Made by a program: the position numbers and the translations under genes. Under the pieces are notes generated by a model. It had not been told where the DNA came from. It did no database searches and worked only from the letters and a program-made list of their open reading frames with translations. Of a stretch of DNA of 64,000 bases, positions 36,515 to 46,051 are shown piece after piece. Each line of letters begins with the position of its first letter. Position 1 is the first letter of the stretch. Source of the DNA: Candidatus Ruthenibacterium merdavium (lineage in GTDB: Bacteria; Bacillota; Clostridia; Oscillospirales; Ruminococcaceae); contig DWWA01000029.1 of the NCBI GenBank assembly GCA_019119935.1, positions 1-64,000 on the forward strand, written 5' to 3'.

Positions 36515-36546
36515 CCGCGTTCACTTCTCCTCACTTAAAAATGGAA

Positions 36547-38775
36547 TCAATAGCCACCAAACTGGGACTGCAAATATCCGCTCTGTGCGGTCATATTGGC
36601 AAGTGCCTGCTCCATTGCATTGAATTGGCTCCAGTAACGCTCTTTTTGCTTGTCGTAAATAGACTGAAGCTGTGCGATTCTCTCATCAATGCTGAGAATA
36701 TCCCACGTAATCGAGTTATTCTTTTCCGTACTGTAACCCTTTACACCGGCCAGCTTTACAAGCTCACCCGGGCTGCCGCTGCTCGTGTTGGCAATATTTT
36801 TCAAAGAATCATCCAACTGTTTTGCCAAGCCGTCTTTTGCTTGTGTAAACAATTTTTCCACTGCGGCAGGGTCTGTTTCCAAAGCTTCCCGGAGAGCAGT
36901 TTCATCCAAAACAAGCTTACCTTTATCCTTATAGTTGCCTGTTTCGATACCGATGTTGTAAAGAGCAATATCGGAATCTTCCGGAGTTGTGTACATGATA
37001 GAGCGCATTTCGCTCAAAAACGCCTGAACGGTAGAATCGCGGCGCACCAAGCCGGTTTTGGCCTTTTCTTCCCAAAGCTCAATCTCACGGTCGCTCATTT
37101 CTTTTTTCTGAGCCTCCGTCAACGGGGCATAATCCTTGTATTCGGCATCTTCATCCATATAGCCGTTCAGCTTATCAAGCATTGCGTTGTAGTCTTTGAT
37201 GAACTCTTTAAATCCTTCTACAATGGAATCGACATCTCGAGTCGTACCGAGCACGATTTCCTCGTTGGGATCTGCCTTTGTCAACTCCATCGTGACGCCG
37301 TTGACAGTGAAGGTATTGCTGCTTCGGGTTGTTTTAACGCCGTCAATATAAACTACAGCATCTTCACCCGTTACTTTTGTCGGGTTCGAACCGAAGATCT
37401 GGGTAAGCAAGCCGCCATCCCCATCAGAATAGGAAATATCAAAGCCTGCGCCGCTGGAAGCAGCTTCCATCGTAAACGAATCCGCAAAAGACGAATAAGA
37501 AATCTTTACACCGATATTTGCATTGTTGATCTGATCCATAAAATCGCCAACAGTTGCATCGGCGCTGACGGTGAAGTCTTTGCCGTTAATCGTAAATTTG
37601 AAATCGCCGGAGGGCTGCTGCGCAGAGTCAAACAGATCCTTGAGCTTTGTCGAAGAACTGACCGTACTCGTAGAGCCCGGCGAGATACCAATGGTGTTCA
37701 AATCGGCACCCGTCAATTTGAACGAATGGCCCTTATCTTGAGTCATCGCTGCGGACAACGAAAACTCCATGCCGCCGCCGGACGTTCTGGTCACCTCAAC
37801 TTTTGCACCGCCGCCCGAATCCGTACCAAAGGCACTTTTGAGCTGAGCATTGATTTGTGCAACAATATCCGTCTGCCCCTGCCCTTTCATATCGGCAATC
37901 GTCACACCCGACAGCGTAATCTTTTTTGTTACACCGTCCAAATCGACATCAAAGCTCAGATCAATGGTGGGATTTTGCTTAAAATCCCCGTTGACCTTCA
38001 CAATCGAATTGCCGTCTGCGTCTGTTTCAATAGAAGTTCCCGCGGAAAGGCCGGCCATTGCCGCTGCAAACTGCGATCCGCCCGCAGAGCTGAAGGAATA
38101 ATCGCCGTCTTTTCCGATTTTGAACTCCATTTTTCCTTCTTGGTTTTTGCTGGCGGTTACGCCGGCAACACCTTTGGCCTGCAAGGCCGAGTTTACGCGG
38201 GAAACAATGTCGTCCATGCTGGAAGCACCAGCCAAATTAACTTCTACCGCCACATCTTCCGTTTTGCCATCGTTCAGAGTTTTTGTGAAGGTTAAAGTCA
38301 ACTTTTCCAAATTATCGGTAAAGTTGGAACCGGTAACCTTATTGCTGCTTACGGAGATGGAAGAGTCCGACTGTACGCGCGAAGTCGTTGCGAGCTTTTC
38401 AATCTTAACTCGCATTTCACCGGACAAAGCGGAGGAATCCGAGCCAATAATGTTCAAGCCGGAACCGGCGGTCACGGCAGATTTCATATTATTGAAAAAT
38501 GCGCCGCTTGCAAAGTTTAACTTGCTGCTTGCATCTGCAGAAAAATTAAAATACTTATTGCGGAAATCATTGATCGTGGTAATCATATCACGATAGATTT
38601 CTTGACGCCACTGTGCCTGCTGTTTCAAACCCTTCTGCGCGTCAATTTTGCTTTGGGTTCCGGAAAGGAGCTCTTTCACCATGCTGTCGGTATCTAAACC
38701 CGAGATCAAACCGGACATCCCCTTGCTGCTGGAAGCAGACGAACTCCAATAATTTGATGTACTAATGCTGCTCAT
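36547..38775 (-). CDS. fliD: flagellar filament cap protein FliD
   Basis: A 742-aa hook-associated protein 2 that caps the growing filament. The N-terminal coiled-coil domain (MSGLISGLDTDSMVKELLSGTQSKIDAQKGLKQ) and the C-terminal one (LDRR-type end with IAQLQSIYDKQKERYWSQFNAMEQALANMTAQSGYL) bracket a surface-exposed, serine/glycine-rich middle. Longer than the common FliD (about 450-550 aa), by an expanded middle. Start with GGGAGGACG upstream. Confidence 0.95.
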   Translation of the reverse strand: MSSISTSNYWSSSASSSKGMSGLISGLDTDSMVKELLSGTQSKIDAQKGLKQQAQWRQEIYRDMITTINDFRNKYFNFSADASSKLNFASGAFFNNMKSAVTAGSGLNIIGSDSSALSGEMRVKIEKLATTSRVQSDSSISVSSNKVTGSNFTDNLEKLTLTFTKTLNDGKTEDVAVEVNLAGASSMDDIVSRVNSALQAKGVAGVTASKNQEGKMEFKIGKDGDYSFSSAGGSQFAAAMAGLSAGTSIETDADGNSIVKVNGDFKQNPTIDLSFDVDLDGVTKKITLSGVTIADMKGQGQTDIVAQINAQLKSAFGTDSGGGAKVEVTRTSGGGMEFSLSAAMTQDKGHSFKLTGADLNTIGISPGSTSTVSSSTKLKDLFDSAQQPSGDFKFTINGKDFTVSADATVGDFMDQINNANIGVKISYSSFADSFTMEAASSGAGFDISYSDGDGGLLTQIFGSNPTKVTGEDAVVYIDGVKTTRSSNTFTVNGVTMELTKADPNEEIVLGTTRDVDSIVEGFKEFIKDYNAMLDKLNGYMDEDAEYKDYAPLTEAQKKEMSDREIELWEEKAKTGLVRRDSTVQAFLSEMRSIMYTTPEDSDIALYNIGIETGNYKDKGKLVLDETALREALETDPAAVEKLFTQAKDGLAKQLDDSLKNIANTSSGSPGELVKLAGVKGYSTEKNNSITWDILSIDERIAQLQSIYDKQKERYWSQFNAMEQALANMTAQSGYLQSQFGGY

Positions 38776-39084
38776 AATTATTCGTCCTCCCTTTTTTGCT
38801 TAATCGGGCAGTGCAAACAGAATTTTTATAAAACGGCTCTTTTGCTCGGAAGATACAAAAAGAGGTTCGGTTTTAAAGCTCTGCCCATCGTGAAGGTATG
38901 TTTTTCCATGTCTTTGTGAAATGAGTGCTCATTTCTCTTTTACAATGCCGGAGGGTGCGGCAGATTTACCGGCTCCGTCCGCATAAAAAGGAACCGCGCC
39001 GTACTGTTCAGCCCGATTGCTCTGAGAAAATGCCCTCCCTACTCAAAGTTATCAAACAAAACCTTTCATTTGAAAGTATCTTAC
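38776..39084. other. intergenic region with a palindromic site
   Basis: About 310 nt upstream of fliD. It holds an 18-nt near-perfect palindrome GAAATGAGTGCTCATTTC at 38918-38935, shaped like a TetR-type operator, but no TetR gene is nearby. No sigma-28 promoter was identified with confidence. Confidence 0.4.
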
Positions 39085-39561
39085 CTAAAAATTCCTTGTT
39101 TTACGTAAAAACGAAAGATCTTGTCCATTCATTTTAGCAGTTTGCAAATATTGCCTTGCTACGGAAGAGCCGCTTTGGTTCAGCTCTTCAATTTTATATT
39201 TAATCGCGTCTCTTTGCTGTTCCATATGATTTCTTCTTGCTTCTTCTTCGCGCACAATCCGGTTGACAACCGCTTTCACTGCAAAAGACATTTCATACAA
39301 GGCTTTGAGCGCTTTATCTTCGGCTTCGGGCTGTACTTCATGGTTCATCACCAGCCTTGCCTCTTCATCCTCTTGGCACATGCCTTTGAGCACACGATCA
39401 ATCTCCTGCACCTGATCAAGAATTTTCTGACGCTGACTGCACGCCTGTGTCAATTCATCAGCATCCATCAAAAGCATCTTTTCAGAAACTTGTTCCATCT
39501 CCAAAAACAGCTCTTTCTTTTCTTCCAAGAGCTGCAGGAGCTTTGCACGTTCGTTTGTCAT
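39085..39561 (-). CDS. FlgN/FliT-like flagellar export chaperone (putative)
   Basis: A 158-aa all-helical protein (ERAKLLQLLEEKKELFLEMEQVS, then TQACSQRQKILDQVQEIDRVLKGM) with the charge pattern of FlgN/FliT chaperones. Start at 39561 with GGAGGAGGG upstream. It lies just upstream of fliD, on the same strand, in the position where flagellin sits in Bacillus. A role as FliD chaperone (FliT-like) is likely from position; the family call is not certain because these chaperones diverge strongly. Confidence 0.6.
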   Translation of the reverse strand: MTNERAKLLQLLEEKKELFLEMEQVSEKMLLMDADELTQACSQRQKILDQVQEIDRVLKGMCQEDEEARLVMNHEVQPEAEDKALKALYEMSFAVKAVVNRIVREEEARRNHMEQQRDAIKYKIEELNQSGSSVARQYLQTAKMNGQDLSFLRKTRNF

Positions 39562-39645
39562 ACAATCCCTCCTCCGGCGCACATTTAAATCAAATAATCT
39601 GTTTTTGGCTTTTTCATTGCATCATAATTTAAACATGCACTTTTC

Positions 39646-39674
39646 TTTACTTTCCGGCTTATTTTTGATATAAT
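39646..39674 (+). promoter_or_regulatory. promoter of the gene at 39808
   Basis: TTTACT (39646-39651) and TATAAT (39669-39674), 17 nt apart. The leader to the start codon is about 125 nt. Confidence 0.6.
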
Positions 39675-39807
39675 TTCTAAGGTCTGTTCGGTATTTTCAT
39701 AATATCGAACGCCTTTTTCATTGCGAACTCATTAAACGATACATCTTAAAAATGATATTTGTTATTCTGTTTTCAGTAAAAGAGCTTGTTTCGCAGGAGG
39801 CTTTCCC

Positions 39808-40506
39808 ATGTCAGTGTATATCAACGAAGTTTTTTCCGCACCGGTGTTTCACGCCGTCTTAAAAGATCCGCAAGGAGAGGAGCTGGCCGTCGGAAGTGCC
39901 AGTATTCACCTTCAGAATCTCGCGGAGGATGAAGAGGGATATATTGAATTTACCAGCGAATTTGTTCCGCTGTATCCTTTGGGAACCAGCCTTGAAATCT
40001 ACCGTTTGTATGGCCGGCGCGAAGTGCACCGCTTTGCCGGACAGGTCTACTTGTCCGATACGAACCTCATTCGTTTGGTTAAGGTTCAGGATGAACCCCT
40101 GCCCAGCGCTTTGGACGTGTGCTGTACTGATGTCGCTTTTCCGGCTAGCGTCACCGTTCCCTCGAATGAGATTGTAACGGTCGGCCTTTTCCGCAAGAAA
40201 AAGCTGAAAGACCCGGATGTTTTTCCCGCCGTTATGACGGCTATGACACAATCTCAGGTGGAAGTGCTGATTGAAACTGACCGTGAATTCAGCGAGGCAG
40301 AAAAAATGATTTTAACCGTATCTGAGCCGCCGCTGTTCCAGGAAGTCGTCATCAGTGTGCGCAAGGCGTTCACTTATGGCTCGCGCAGTTCTTGTTTATG
40401 CGCCATTGAATCGGAATCAGACGCGGCATACGCTAAGCGCATGCAGTATTTGAAAGAACACCAGCAGAGCCATCCACGCGTATTTTCCACAGAGGACGAA
40501 ACCTGA
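39808..40506 (+). CDS. hypothetical protein in the flagellar cluster
   Basis: A 232-aa soluble, mostly beta-strand protein (MSVYINEVFSAPVFHAVLKDPQGEE..., later EIYRLYGRREVHRFAGQVYL). It ends with a short helical tail (YAKRMQYLKEHQQSH). No PilZ R-x3-R or D/N-x-S-x2-G motif was seen, so c-di-GMP binding is not supported. It is the only plus-strand gene in a minus-strand flagellar cluster, placed between csrA and fliD where flagellin usually lies, with its own promoter and terminator. Start with GCAGGAGG upstream. Function unknown. Confidence 0.75.
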   Translation: MSVYINEVFSAPVFHAVLKDPQGEELAVGSASIHLQNLAEDEEGYIEFTSEFVPLYPLGTSLEIYRLYGRREVHRFAGQVYLSDTNLIRLVKVQDEPLPSALDVCCTDVAFPASVTVPSNEIVTVGLFRKKKLKDPDVFPAVMTAMTQSQVEVLIETDREFSEAEKMILTVSEPPLFQEVVISVRKAFTYGSRSSCLCAIESESDAAYAKRMQYLKEHQQSHPRVFSTEDET

Positions 40507-40606
40507 TTTCTTTCTCCAAAGCGCTGAGCTGAGCATTGTGAATGCTTTGCGCAGATATCACTTCACGGCGATTGCCGACAAAATTTTTATCCTGTTATTC
40601 TTTTTA

Positions 40607-40643
40607 CAAAACCGCTGCTGCAAAGCGCGGTTTTGTTTTTTTT
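40607..40643 (+). terminator. terminator after the gene at 39808
   Basis: CAAAACCGC (40607-40615) pairs with GCGGTTTTG (40627-40635), followed by a run of eight T residues. Confidence 0.8.
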
Positions 40644-40700
40644 GCAGTTTTTCAGCACTCTGCATCCAGCTGTTTTAACGAGCGTCTATTCTTAATTCTC

Positions 40701-40973
40701 TTACTGTTCTGACGAATCCGCTTGTTTGCTTCGGCTGCGTTTTGCCATAAGCTGGCGGGCAAAGGCACTCGTGCTTCCTTCTTTTTGAGCCGCTTGGCGG
40801 TTTTGTGTCACCACATCATAAATTTCTTCGCGCCATACGCCAATCCCCTTCGGGGCTTCAATTCCCAGCTGCACCTGCGTTGCACTAAAATCTGTCACAA
40901 TAATTTGTGCCTTATGGCCGTCGGGAGTTTCCAAAATGATTGATTCGCCTTTTTTTCTGTTTAATCTCAGCAT
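40701..40973 (-). CDS. csrA: carbon storage/translational regulator CsrA
   Basis: A 90-aa RNA-binding dimer that represses translation of flagellin in Firmicutes. The classic start MLRLNRKKGESIIL and the core APKGIGVWREEIYD are clear; a charged 30-residue tail extends beyond the usual 60-75 aa. It overlaps the fliW 3' end by 7 nt and uses GAGGAGGAAG as ribosome site. FliW binds and inhibits CsrA until flagellin takes FliW away. Confidence 0.96.
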   Translation of the reverse strand: MLRLNRKKGESIILETPDGHKAQIIVTDFSATQVQLGIEAPKGIGVWREEIYDVVTQNRQAAQKEGSTSAFARQLMAKRSRSKQADSSEQ

Positions 40974-41395
40974 TCTTCTTCCTCCTCAAATAACGGCACG
41001 CGCGTTGGAAATTCTCTTGGCAAAATAATCTGCATTGCCTTTCTTGTTGCAGGATTTACCACAATAGGGCTTCTTAAATTCATCGTAGAGCGCTTTAAAT
41101 TTTCCGGAATATAAACAATCGGGAGGTAAAGAAGCTCTCCTTCGCCGAGCGCCTGTGCTTCTTCCTCGCTTACAAAAGGCGCATACTCCATGGGAAGCGC
41201 CGTCGGATCGAGTAAGATAAAGCAAACGTCCTTTTCTTCAAGCGATTGCAGCCAAACAAGCCCCGGCCCCGTTTCTTTATCATACAAAAGCGTATAATCC
41301 GTAAGCCTTTCATATCCTAAAATCGGCTGAACAAAGCTGATGACACGCTCTTGTTCAATTTCTATTTCGCCAAAATCTCTTGTTTGATACTTCAT
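40967..41395 (-). CDS. fliW: flagellar assembly factor FliW
   Basis: A 142-aa beta-barrel antagonist of CsrA and partner of flagellin. Family blocks are FGEIEIEQERVISFVQPILGYE, and NLRSPIVVNPATRKAMQIIL. The start at 41395 follows GGAGGG; the in-frame ATG at 41422 has no ribosome site. Coupled to csrA by overlap, as in Bacillus. Confidence 0.95.
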   Translation of the reverse strand: MKYQTRDFGEIEIEQERVISFVQPILGYERLTDYTLLYDKETGPGLVWLQSLEEKDVCFILLDPTALPMEYAPFVSEEEAQALGEGELLYLPIVYIPENLKRSTMNLRSPIVVNPATRKAMQIILPREFPTRVPLFEEEEEC

Positions 41396-41517
41396 ATTTT
41401 CCCTCCATACATGATACGGCAAAGCCCGCTTTCAGCAGACTTTGCCGTATGAAGAACATTGTGCCGAGCGCCTCACGCGTCCCGCCAACATACATTTTAA
41501 TCACAATTCTCTTATCT

Positions 41518-42132
41518 TTAAGCTTCCTCGTAGTCAGGAGCGGCGGAAGGCGGAACATAATTCGGCGTTCCTAAATATTCAATGTTGACAGAAGGATACT
41601 GTACCACTGTCACATTAAACTCCGCAGGCGTATACTGCATTTGCACATTCGGGCGCGGCCATTGATAATTCACGCTGCCCATTTGATAGTCAATGTTGCA
41701 AAAAGCAGGATCCCACGAAATTTGTGCGCCTCCCTTAGGCAAAAACTCCATCACCATGGAAGGCTGCTCATACATCCTCTGACTTGCAATTTCCGCAATG
41801 CTTACACCTTTGTGGAAATTCTCCGACACTTGCCAGCCAAACTGCGAAGCACGCACGGTTACATCAGAAACTTGCTGCATTCCTTTTTGTGCCTGTGCCT
41901 TTGCAAAATCCGTCAAATTATACTGTCCCCAAGACTTTCTGGCTTCGTAAGTGTCAATTTTCACCCTTGTATAATCAGAGTCAATGTTCATCTTGGGAGG
42001 CTCAGTATTCACCGATTCCGCATTCGGAACAAGCGGACGTTGGCGCACCTGCAGCTGTGCAGGCTGTACATCGTACTCCAATTCAATCGGGGTTGTTGTA
42101 ATCTTAATCAGTGGTCCTATCACACTGCTCAC
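41518..42132 (-). CDS. DUF6470 / YviE-like flagellar-cluster protein
   Basis: A 204-aa protein with the N-terminal ITTTPIELEYDVQPAQLQVRQ and repeated P-x-(V/I)-x-(I/M)-x-Y strands toward the C-terminus, typical of the YviE family that sits between flgL and fliW in Bacillus and Clostridia. Function unknown; no membrane span. It lies 37 nt after flgL, in the same operon order as Bacillus. Confidence 0.88.
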   Translation of the reverse strand: MSSVIGPLIKITTTPIELEYDVQPAQLQVRQRPLVPNAESVNTEPPKMNIDSDYTRVKIDTYEARKSWGQYNLTDFAKAQAQKGMQQVSDVTVRASQFGWQVSENFHKGVSIAEIASQRMYEQPSMVMEFLPKGGAQISWDPAFCNIDYQMGSVNYQWPRPNVQMQYTPAEFNVTVVQYPSVNIEYLGTPNYVPPSAAPDYEEA

Positions 42133-42169
42133 CTCCTAAAATAATTCACACAACATTTTATAGCAGCAA

Positions 42170-43192
42170 TCAGGTAATATAATCCATCAAGGATGTCGGC
42201 AAAATTTTGCTTCCCAGCTGCAAAACTGCCTTCAAAGCGTAGTCATTCATCATGAGTGTTGTTTCCTCTTCCCCCGGTACAACGCCCATCAAATTATCAA
42301 TTCGCTCCGTATAATCATCCATTGTATTCGTCAAGCGAGTTTCCATTGTTTCCAGAAATTGAGTCTTTGCACCAAGATCGGTCATATTGGCCATAAAGTC
42401 TTTTTTCTGCTGGACCAGCTTGTCATTCAAGTCGCCTGCCAAATCGCGGTCACCATTTCGCAAAGCCTGTTCAATGTCATTCAAAGCATTGTACAGGTTG
42501 TTGGAATGGCCGTCTGCATCAACGCCGAAACCGACAATATCCAATCCGGAATAAGAGATTTTATAGCCTGTGGAAGGATCAATTGCCGTTCCTGCCATTT
42601 TAATGCCCAAGCCGATATCCAAATAGACGTCATCGTCCATCGGAATCTCAGTACGAACGCCGCCGTTCATATAGAAATAACCGTCGGCATCCTTCTGAAT
42701 CGAATCGACATCCACACCGTTGTACTGCAAGCGTCCGGTATTCTCGTCAACGCTAAACGGACTGGAAACGGCATTCGTTCCGCCGAAAAGATACTTGTCG
42801 CCGTATTTGGCGTTTGCAAACTGCAAAATTTCATCTTTCAAGGCCGCAATCTCGTTGGCGTAGACATCCAGCGTAGTCTGATCATTTGTGCCGTTCAGCG
42901 CTTTCACCATCAATTCGCTTGTAACGCGCTTTAAGATATCATTGATGGTGCTCATGTTCGACTCTGCTGCATCCAGTTCTTCACGAATGCTCTTCACATT
43001 ATCGCGCTGCTTTTCAACCTTATAGAGGTTGTTTCTTGTATCGAGCACGCGGGCACCCGCAGACACGTCGTCGGAAATCTGTGTAAAACGCTTGCCGGTT
43101 GCAATGCGGTTGGTTGTTTCGGCATAATCGTTTCGCGCATTATTCAAATAGGACAAATAATTGCGAACGGTAGAGCGATCTGCAACTCTCAT
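42170..43192 (-). CDS. flgL: flagellar hook-filament junction protein FlgL
   Basis: A 340-aa hook-associated protein 3. N-terminal flagellin-like helix (TVRNYLSYLNNARNDYAETTNRIATGKRF) and the KYLFGGTNAVSSPF region are typical. Start with AAGGAAG upstream. Follows flgK by 41 nt. Confidence 0.95.
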   Translation of the reverse strand: MRVADRSTVRNYLSYLNNARNDYAETTNRIATGKRFTQISDDVSAGARVLDTRNNLYKVEKQRDNVKSIREELDAAESNMSTINDILKRVTSELMVKALNGTNDQTTLDVYANEIAALKDEILQFANAKYGDKYLFGGTNAVSSPFSVDENTGRLQYNGVDVDSIQKDADGYFYMNGGVRTEIPMDDDVYLDIGLGIKMAGTAIDPSTGYKISYSGLDIVGFGVDADGHSNNLYNALNDIEQALRNGDRDLAGDLNDKLVQQKKDFMANMTDLGAKTQFLETMETRLTNTMDDYTERIDNLMGVVPGEEETTLMMNDYALKAVLQLGSKILPTSLMDYIT

Positions 43193-43233
43193 AAGTAATA
43201 CTTCCTTTCACTCAAGTTTCGTTTTCGCTTTGC

Positions 43234-44775
43234 TTACAGTCCCATCTGATTGATGATGACATCCAAAAGCTCATCCATTACGTTCATCACGCGGGCCGCT
43301 GCCTCGTACGATTTCTGATACTGCAGCAAGTTAGCCGTTTCCTCGTCGCGGCTGACGCCCGAAACCTGATCTCTGCGGCCTAAGAAATCGTTCGTTACCG
43401 TTGAGGTTGCCTCCGCGCGGTTTTGCTGATAAGAAATATCGCCGCCCAATGTAGAAACCATATCCGTGGAAAACTCTTCAAAGGTACCGGTGAAGCTTTC
43501 ACCGAACGACTTGAAGGTGAAATCGTTTTGCGTCAGGCTTGTTGCAATGGACTGGGCATATTTCGGGTCTGCCTCATTTTTGTTGGCAATGAAGTAATCG
43601 CCGCCGCCGTTGCGCCACTCATCGCTGATGGTAATGTTGCCGGCAGTAACGGAAATAGAGTTATTTGTTTTTCCGTTTTCCTGCTTTGCAGCAAGCAGCG
43701 TTTTGTAAATTACATTGCCCTGTGCATCCACCGCAGGCTTTCCTGTTGCCTGGTCCCACTCAGGAATCGAATGGTTCACCACGTAAGCCATCGCGTTGGC
43801 ATAAGTGTTGATTTTATCACGGTAGTAGGGAATACCTTTCTGCGGGGTTTCGTTTTTGCTCTGCACATTGGAGCCGCGGCCGTTGATAAATTCCAAATCC
43901 GCTTTCAGCGCACCGGAACTGAACTGAACATTTTCGCCGCCGTTTCTCCATGTCAAAGCAACGGTTCCGTCGGTATTCTGCACATAGTTCAGAGAGTTGA
44001 AGCTGTCACCCGATACGGCAAGCATTCCGCCCATCATAACGTCTACGCTGCCGTCGGCTTTCTGCGTCACTTGAATATCGCCATAACCTGCCAGCTCGTC
44101 GAGAATCAGGTTTCTCTCGTCCAGCAGCTCGTTGGGCTGGTACGTTTCGGTCCCCGTAATCAAGGACATATCCTGGTCGGCAATGGTCTTATTGAGCTGA
44201 GCAACCTGCTGAAGCAGCTGATTGACACGATCTGTCGTAACCTTCATATCGCTGGCTTGCTGTTCCAGCACGTTTTGAAGCTTGCTGTCCAGCTGGTTGA
44301 GCACCTGCGTCATATTAGAGAAGGCCGACATAACAATATTTGCCGTCGTGCTGGAGGTGGGGTCCTGTGCAAAATCCTGAATGCTGTCAAAGATTTTCTC
44401 CATTGCGTCGGTCAGGCCCGTCAAACTGCTGACGTCATTACCGTCATCGAAAACACTTTGAATATCTTTCAAAATGTCCGTTGCCTCGTTATGATAGGCC
44501 GTATTGCCGTACTCCTCGCGGAAACGCTGATCAAGATAGGAGTCGCGCAGCTGGGAAACACCCAGCGCTTCAACACCTTGCCCCATTAAGCCGATACGGT
44601 TTTGAGAAACACGGCCTGAACTGCTTGCTACAACAACGGATAAACGGTCTACACGCTGACGGGTGTACCCGTTGGTGTCTAAGTTGGCGAGGTTGTTGCC
44701 AACAATATCAATCGACTTCTGATTCACAAAGATTGACGTTTTTGCAGTTTCAAACCCCATAAAGGTTGGTCTCAT
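43234..44775 (-). CDS. flgK: flagellar hook-associated protein FlgK
   Basis: A 513-aa hook-associated protein 1. The rod/hook N-terminal motif (SIDIVGNNLANLDTNGYTRQRV) and the C-terminal coiled coil (VSRDEETANLLQYQKSYEAAARVMNVMDELLD) are clear. Start with GAGAGGAG upstream. With FlgL it forms the hook-filament junction. Confidence 0.96.
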   Translation of the reverse strand: MRPTFMGFETAKTSIFVNQKSIDIVGNNLANLDTNGYTRQRVDRLSVVVASSSGRVSQNRIGLMGQGVEALGVSQLRDSYLDQRFREEYGNTAYHNEATDILKDIQSVFDDGNDVSSLTGLTDAMEKIFDSIQDFAQDPTSSTTANIVMSAFSNMTQVLNQLDSKLQNVLEQQASDMKVTTDRVNQLLQQVAQLNKTIADQDMSLITGTETYQPNELLDERNLILDELAGYGDIQVTQKADGSVDVMMGGMLAVSGDSFNSLNYVQNTDGTVALTWRNGGENVQFSSGALKADLEFINGRGSNVQSKNETPQKGIPYYRDKINTYANAMAYVVNHSIPEWDQATGKPAVDAQGNVIYKTLLAAKQENGKTNNSISVTAGNITISDEWRNGGGDYFIANKNEADPKYAQSIATSLTQNDFTFKSFGESFTGTFEEFSTDMVSTLGGDISYQQNRAEATSTVTNDFLGRRDQVSGVSRDEETANLLQYQKSYEAAARVMNVMDELLDVIINQMGL

Positions 44776-44866
44776 CGTGATAACTCCTCTCTGTTGGTCG
44801 CTGCTGGCGCATGCTGACTGCGGCCCACAGCCTTCCTCTTGGCTTTTTATGCGTTTGCTTTAAAAG

Positions 44867-45340
44867 TTAAAAGCTGCTGTTAAATTTACCGCTGCCCATC
44901 GGGCGGTCCTGCATTTTTCTGGGTGCATAGAGTCCAGCGCCCGTTTCGGGCAAGCCGGCCTTTCCGCGCAAACTTTCAATCAGGCGCATATCCAGCTTTG
45001 CAAGCTCTAAACTCTGACGGTTTTGTTCACGCAGCTCTGCGGCCGCATCTTTCAAACTCTGTGCAAGCTCGCGCAGACGTTCACGTTCAGGCCCTTCGGG
45101 CAGACGGTCTAAAATCTCGGAAACCGTCATGCTGCGGTCAAACCCCAGCTCTTCTTGAAGCTGCATACGGCGCGTTTCCAGCGTTTCCAGCTTCATCAGT
45201 GCAGCCTGCTGCGTCTTCACTGCTGCCTCAATGTTTTTCCCTTCATTGTTCATCAGCGCACGCCGCTTTTCACTTTCGACTTCCAGCATTTTAACACATT
45301 GCTGCGCGCAGTCGTCAACGGCTTGCAAATAATCCTGCAT
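44867..45340 (-). CDS. flgN: FlgN-like chaperone for FlgK/FlgL
   Basis: A 157-aa helical protein (MQDYLQAVDDCAQQCVKMLEVESEKRRAL...). The middle carries RMQLQEELGFDRSMTVSEIL, the conserved part of Firmicutes FlgN (YvyG). It begins 5 nt after the flgM stop, implying translational coupling, and precedes flgK. The ATG at 45340 is the first plausible start after flgM ends. Export chaperone role is from the family and gene order. Confidence 0.85.
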   Translation of the reverse strand: MQDYLQAVDDCAQQCVKMLEVESEKRRALMNNEGKNIEAAVKTQQAALMKLETLETRRMQLQEELGFDRSMTVSEILDRLPEGPERERLRELAQSLKDAAAELREQNRQSLELAKLDMRLIESLRGKAGLPETGAGLYAPRKMQDRPMGSGKFNSSF

Positions 45341-45345
45341 CACGC

Positions 45346-45663
45346 TCAAATCGTCATGCCCCCAATCCGGTACAGCATCGCACTTGCAATCTCGGCGGAC
45401 GACACCGGGCACTGCTCCCCGCTGTACTGCTGCTTGAGCTCATTCAGACGCGTTTGAGACACCGGCTCTTCACACAGCTGCGCCGCTTGCCGGCACTGTG
45501 CGGCCAATCCCGCCTGATAAGTCGCCTTTGCGCTGATATGCACGCTGTCACCGGTCACACAAGTGCTTTTTGTCACAGATGCGGCTGAACTATGGGCACG
45601 AACCTTCGACGTGCTCATCGAAGGACACAGGGAAAATAATTCACTCGTTCCTTTGATATTCAT
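45346..45663 (-). CDS. flgM: anti-sigma-28 factor FlgM
   Basis: A 105-aa protein that holds the flagellar sigma factor until the hook is complete. The DSVHISAKAT motif (residues about 38-47) and the C-terminal sigma-binding helices (VSQTRLNELKQQYSGEQCPVSSAEIASAMLYRI) match FlgM. Of two adjacent ATGs (45666, 45663) the second is taken, 7 nt from GAGGGA. First gene of the flgM-csrA operon. Confidence 0.9.
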   Translation of the reverse strand: MNIKGTSELFSLCPSMSTSKVRAHSSAASVTKSTCVTGDSVHISAKATYQAGLAAQCRQAAQLCEEPVSQTRLNELKQQYSGEQCPVSSAEIASAMLYRIGGMTI

Positions 45664-46051
45664 CATGGCATCCCTCGTTTTCTTTTTGAAAAATGCTGTT
45701 TTCAGCATTTATTCTTGGGCTGCATCGCACTGGTGTGCACGCCTTGCCCTTGCTTTCTTAACTAGTTATCCCACCGAATCCCGCCAAACGAAATACCTCA
45801 TGTTTAAATTTTAAATTTATTCAAACTTTTTTCGTTTTTTGCGAAAGGAGCACTTTGTTTTTCTCTCCTCAAAAATATTTTTGCTCTAATTCATAAACTG
45901 CTTTGCAATTGCCTTTCTTTTTTTGTTGCATTTTTCAAATTTGGTTGTTACAATATTAATAAGCGTCGTTTTTTGTCGGCGCATTTTCCGGTATCGCAGT
46001 TTCCTTTTATAGGGTAGACTTGTTTTGTAAACCTTTGTCCGGGAGGGCTTT
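45664..46051. other. divergent region between flgM and parA
   Basis: Holds the parA promoter at 45926-45954. The flgM promoter was not identified with confidence; the part near 45800 is AT-rich with a TTTAAATTTTAAATTT palindrome. No gene is supported. Confidence 0.5.
45926..45954 (+). promoter_or_regulatory. promoter of the parA-comFB pair
   Basis: TTGCAT (45926-45931) and TACAAT (45949-45954), 17 nt apart. The leader to parA is about 90 nt. Confidence 0.65.
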
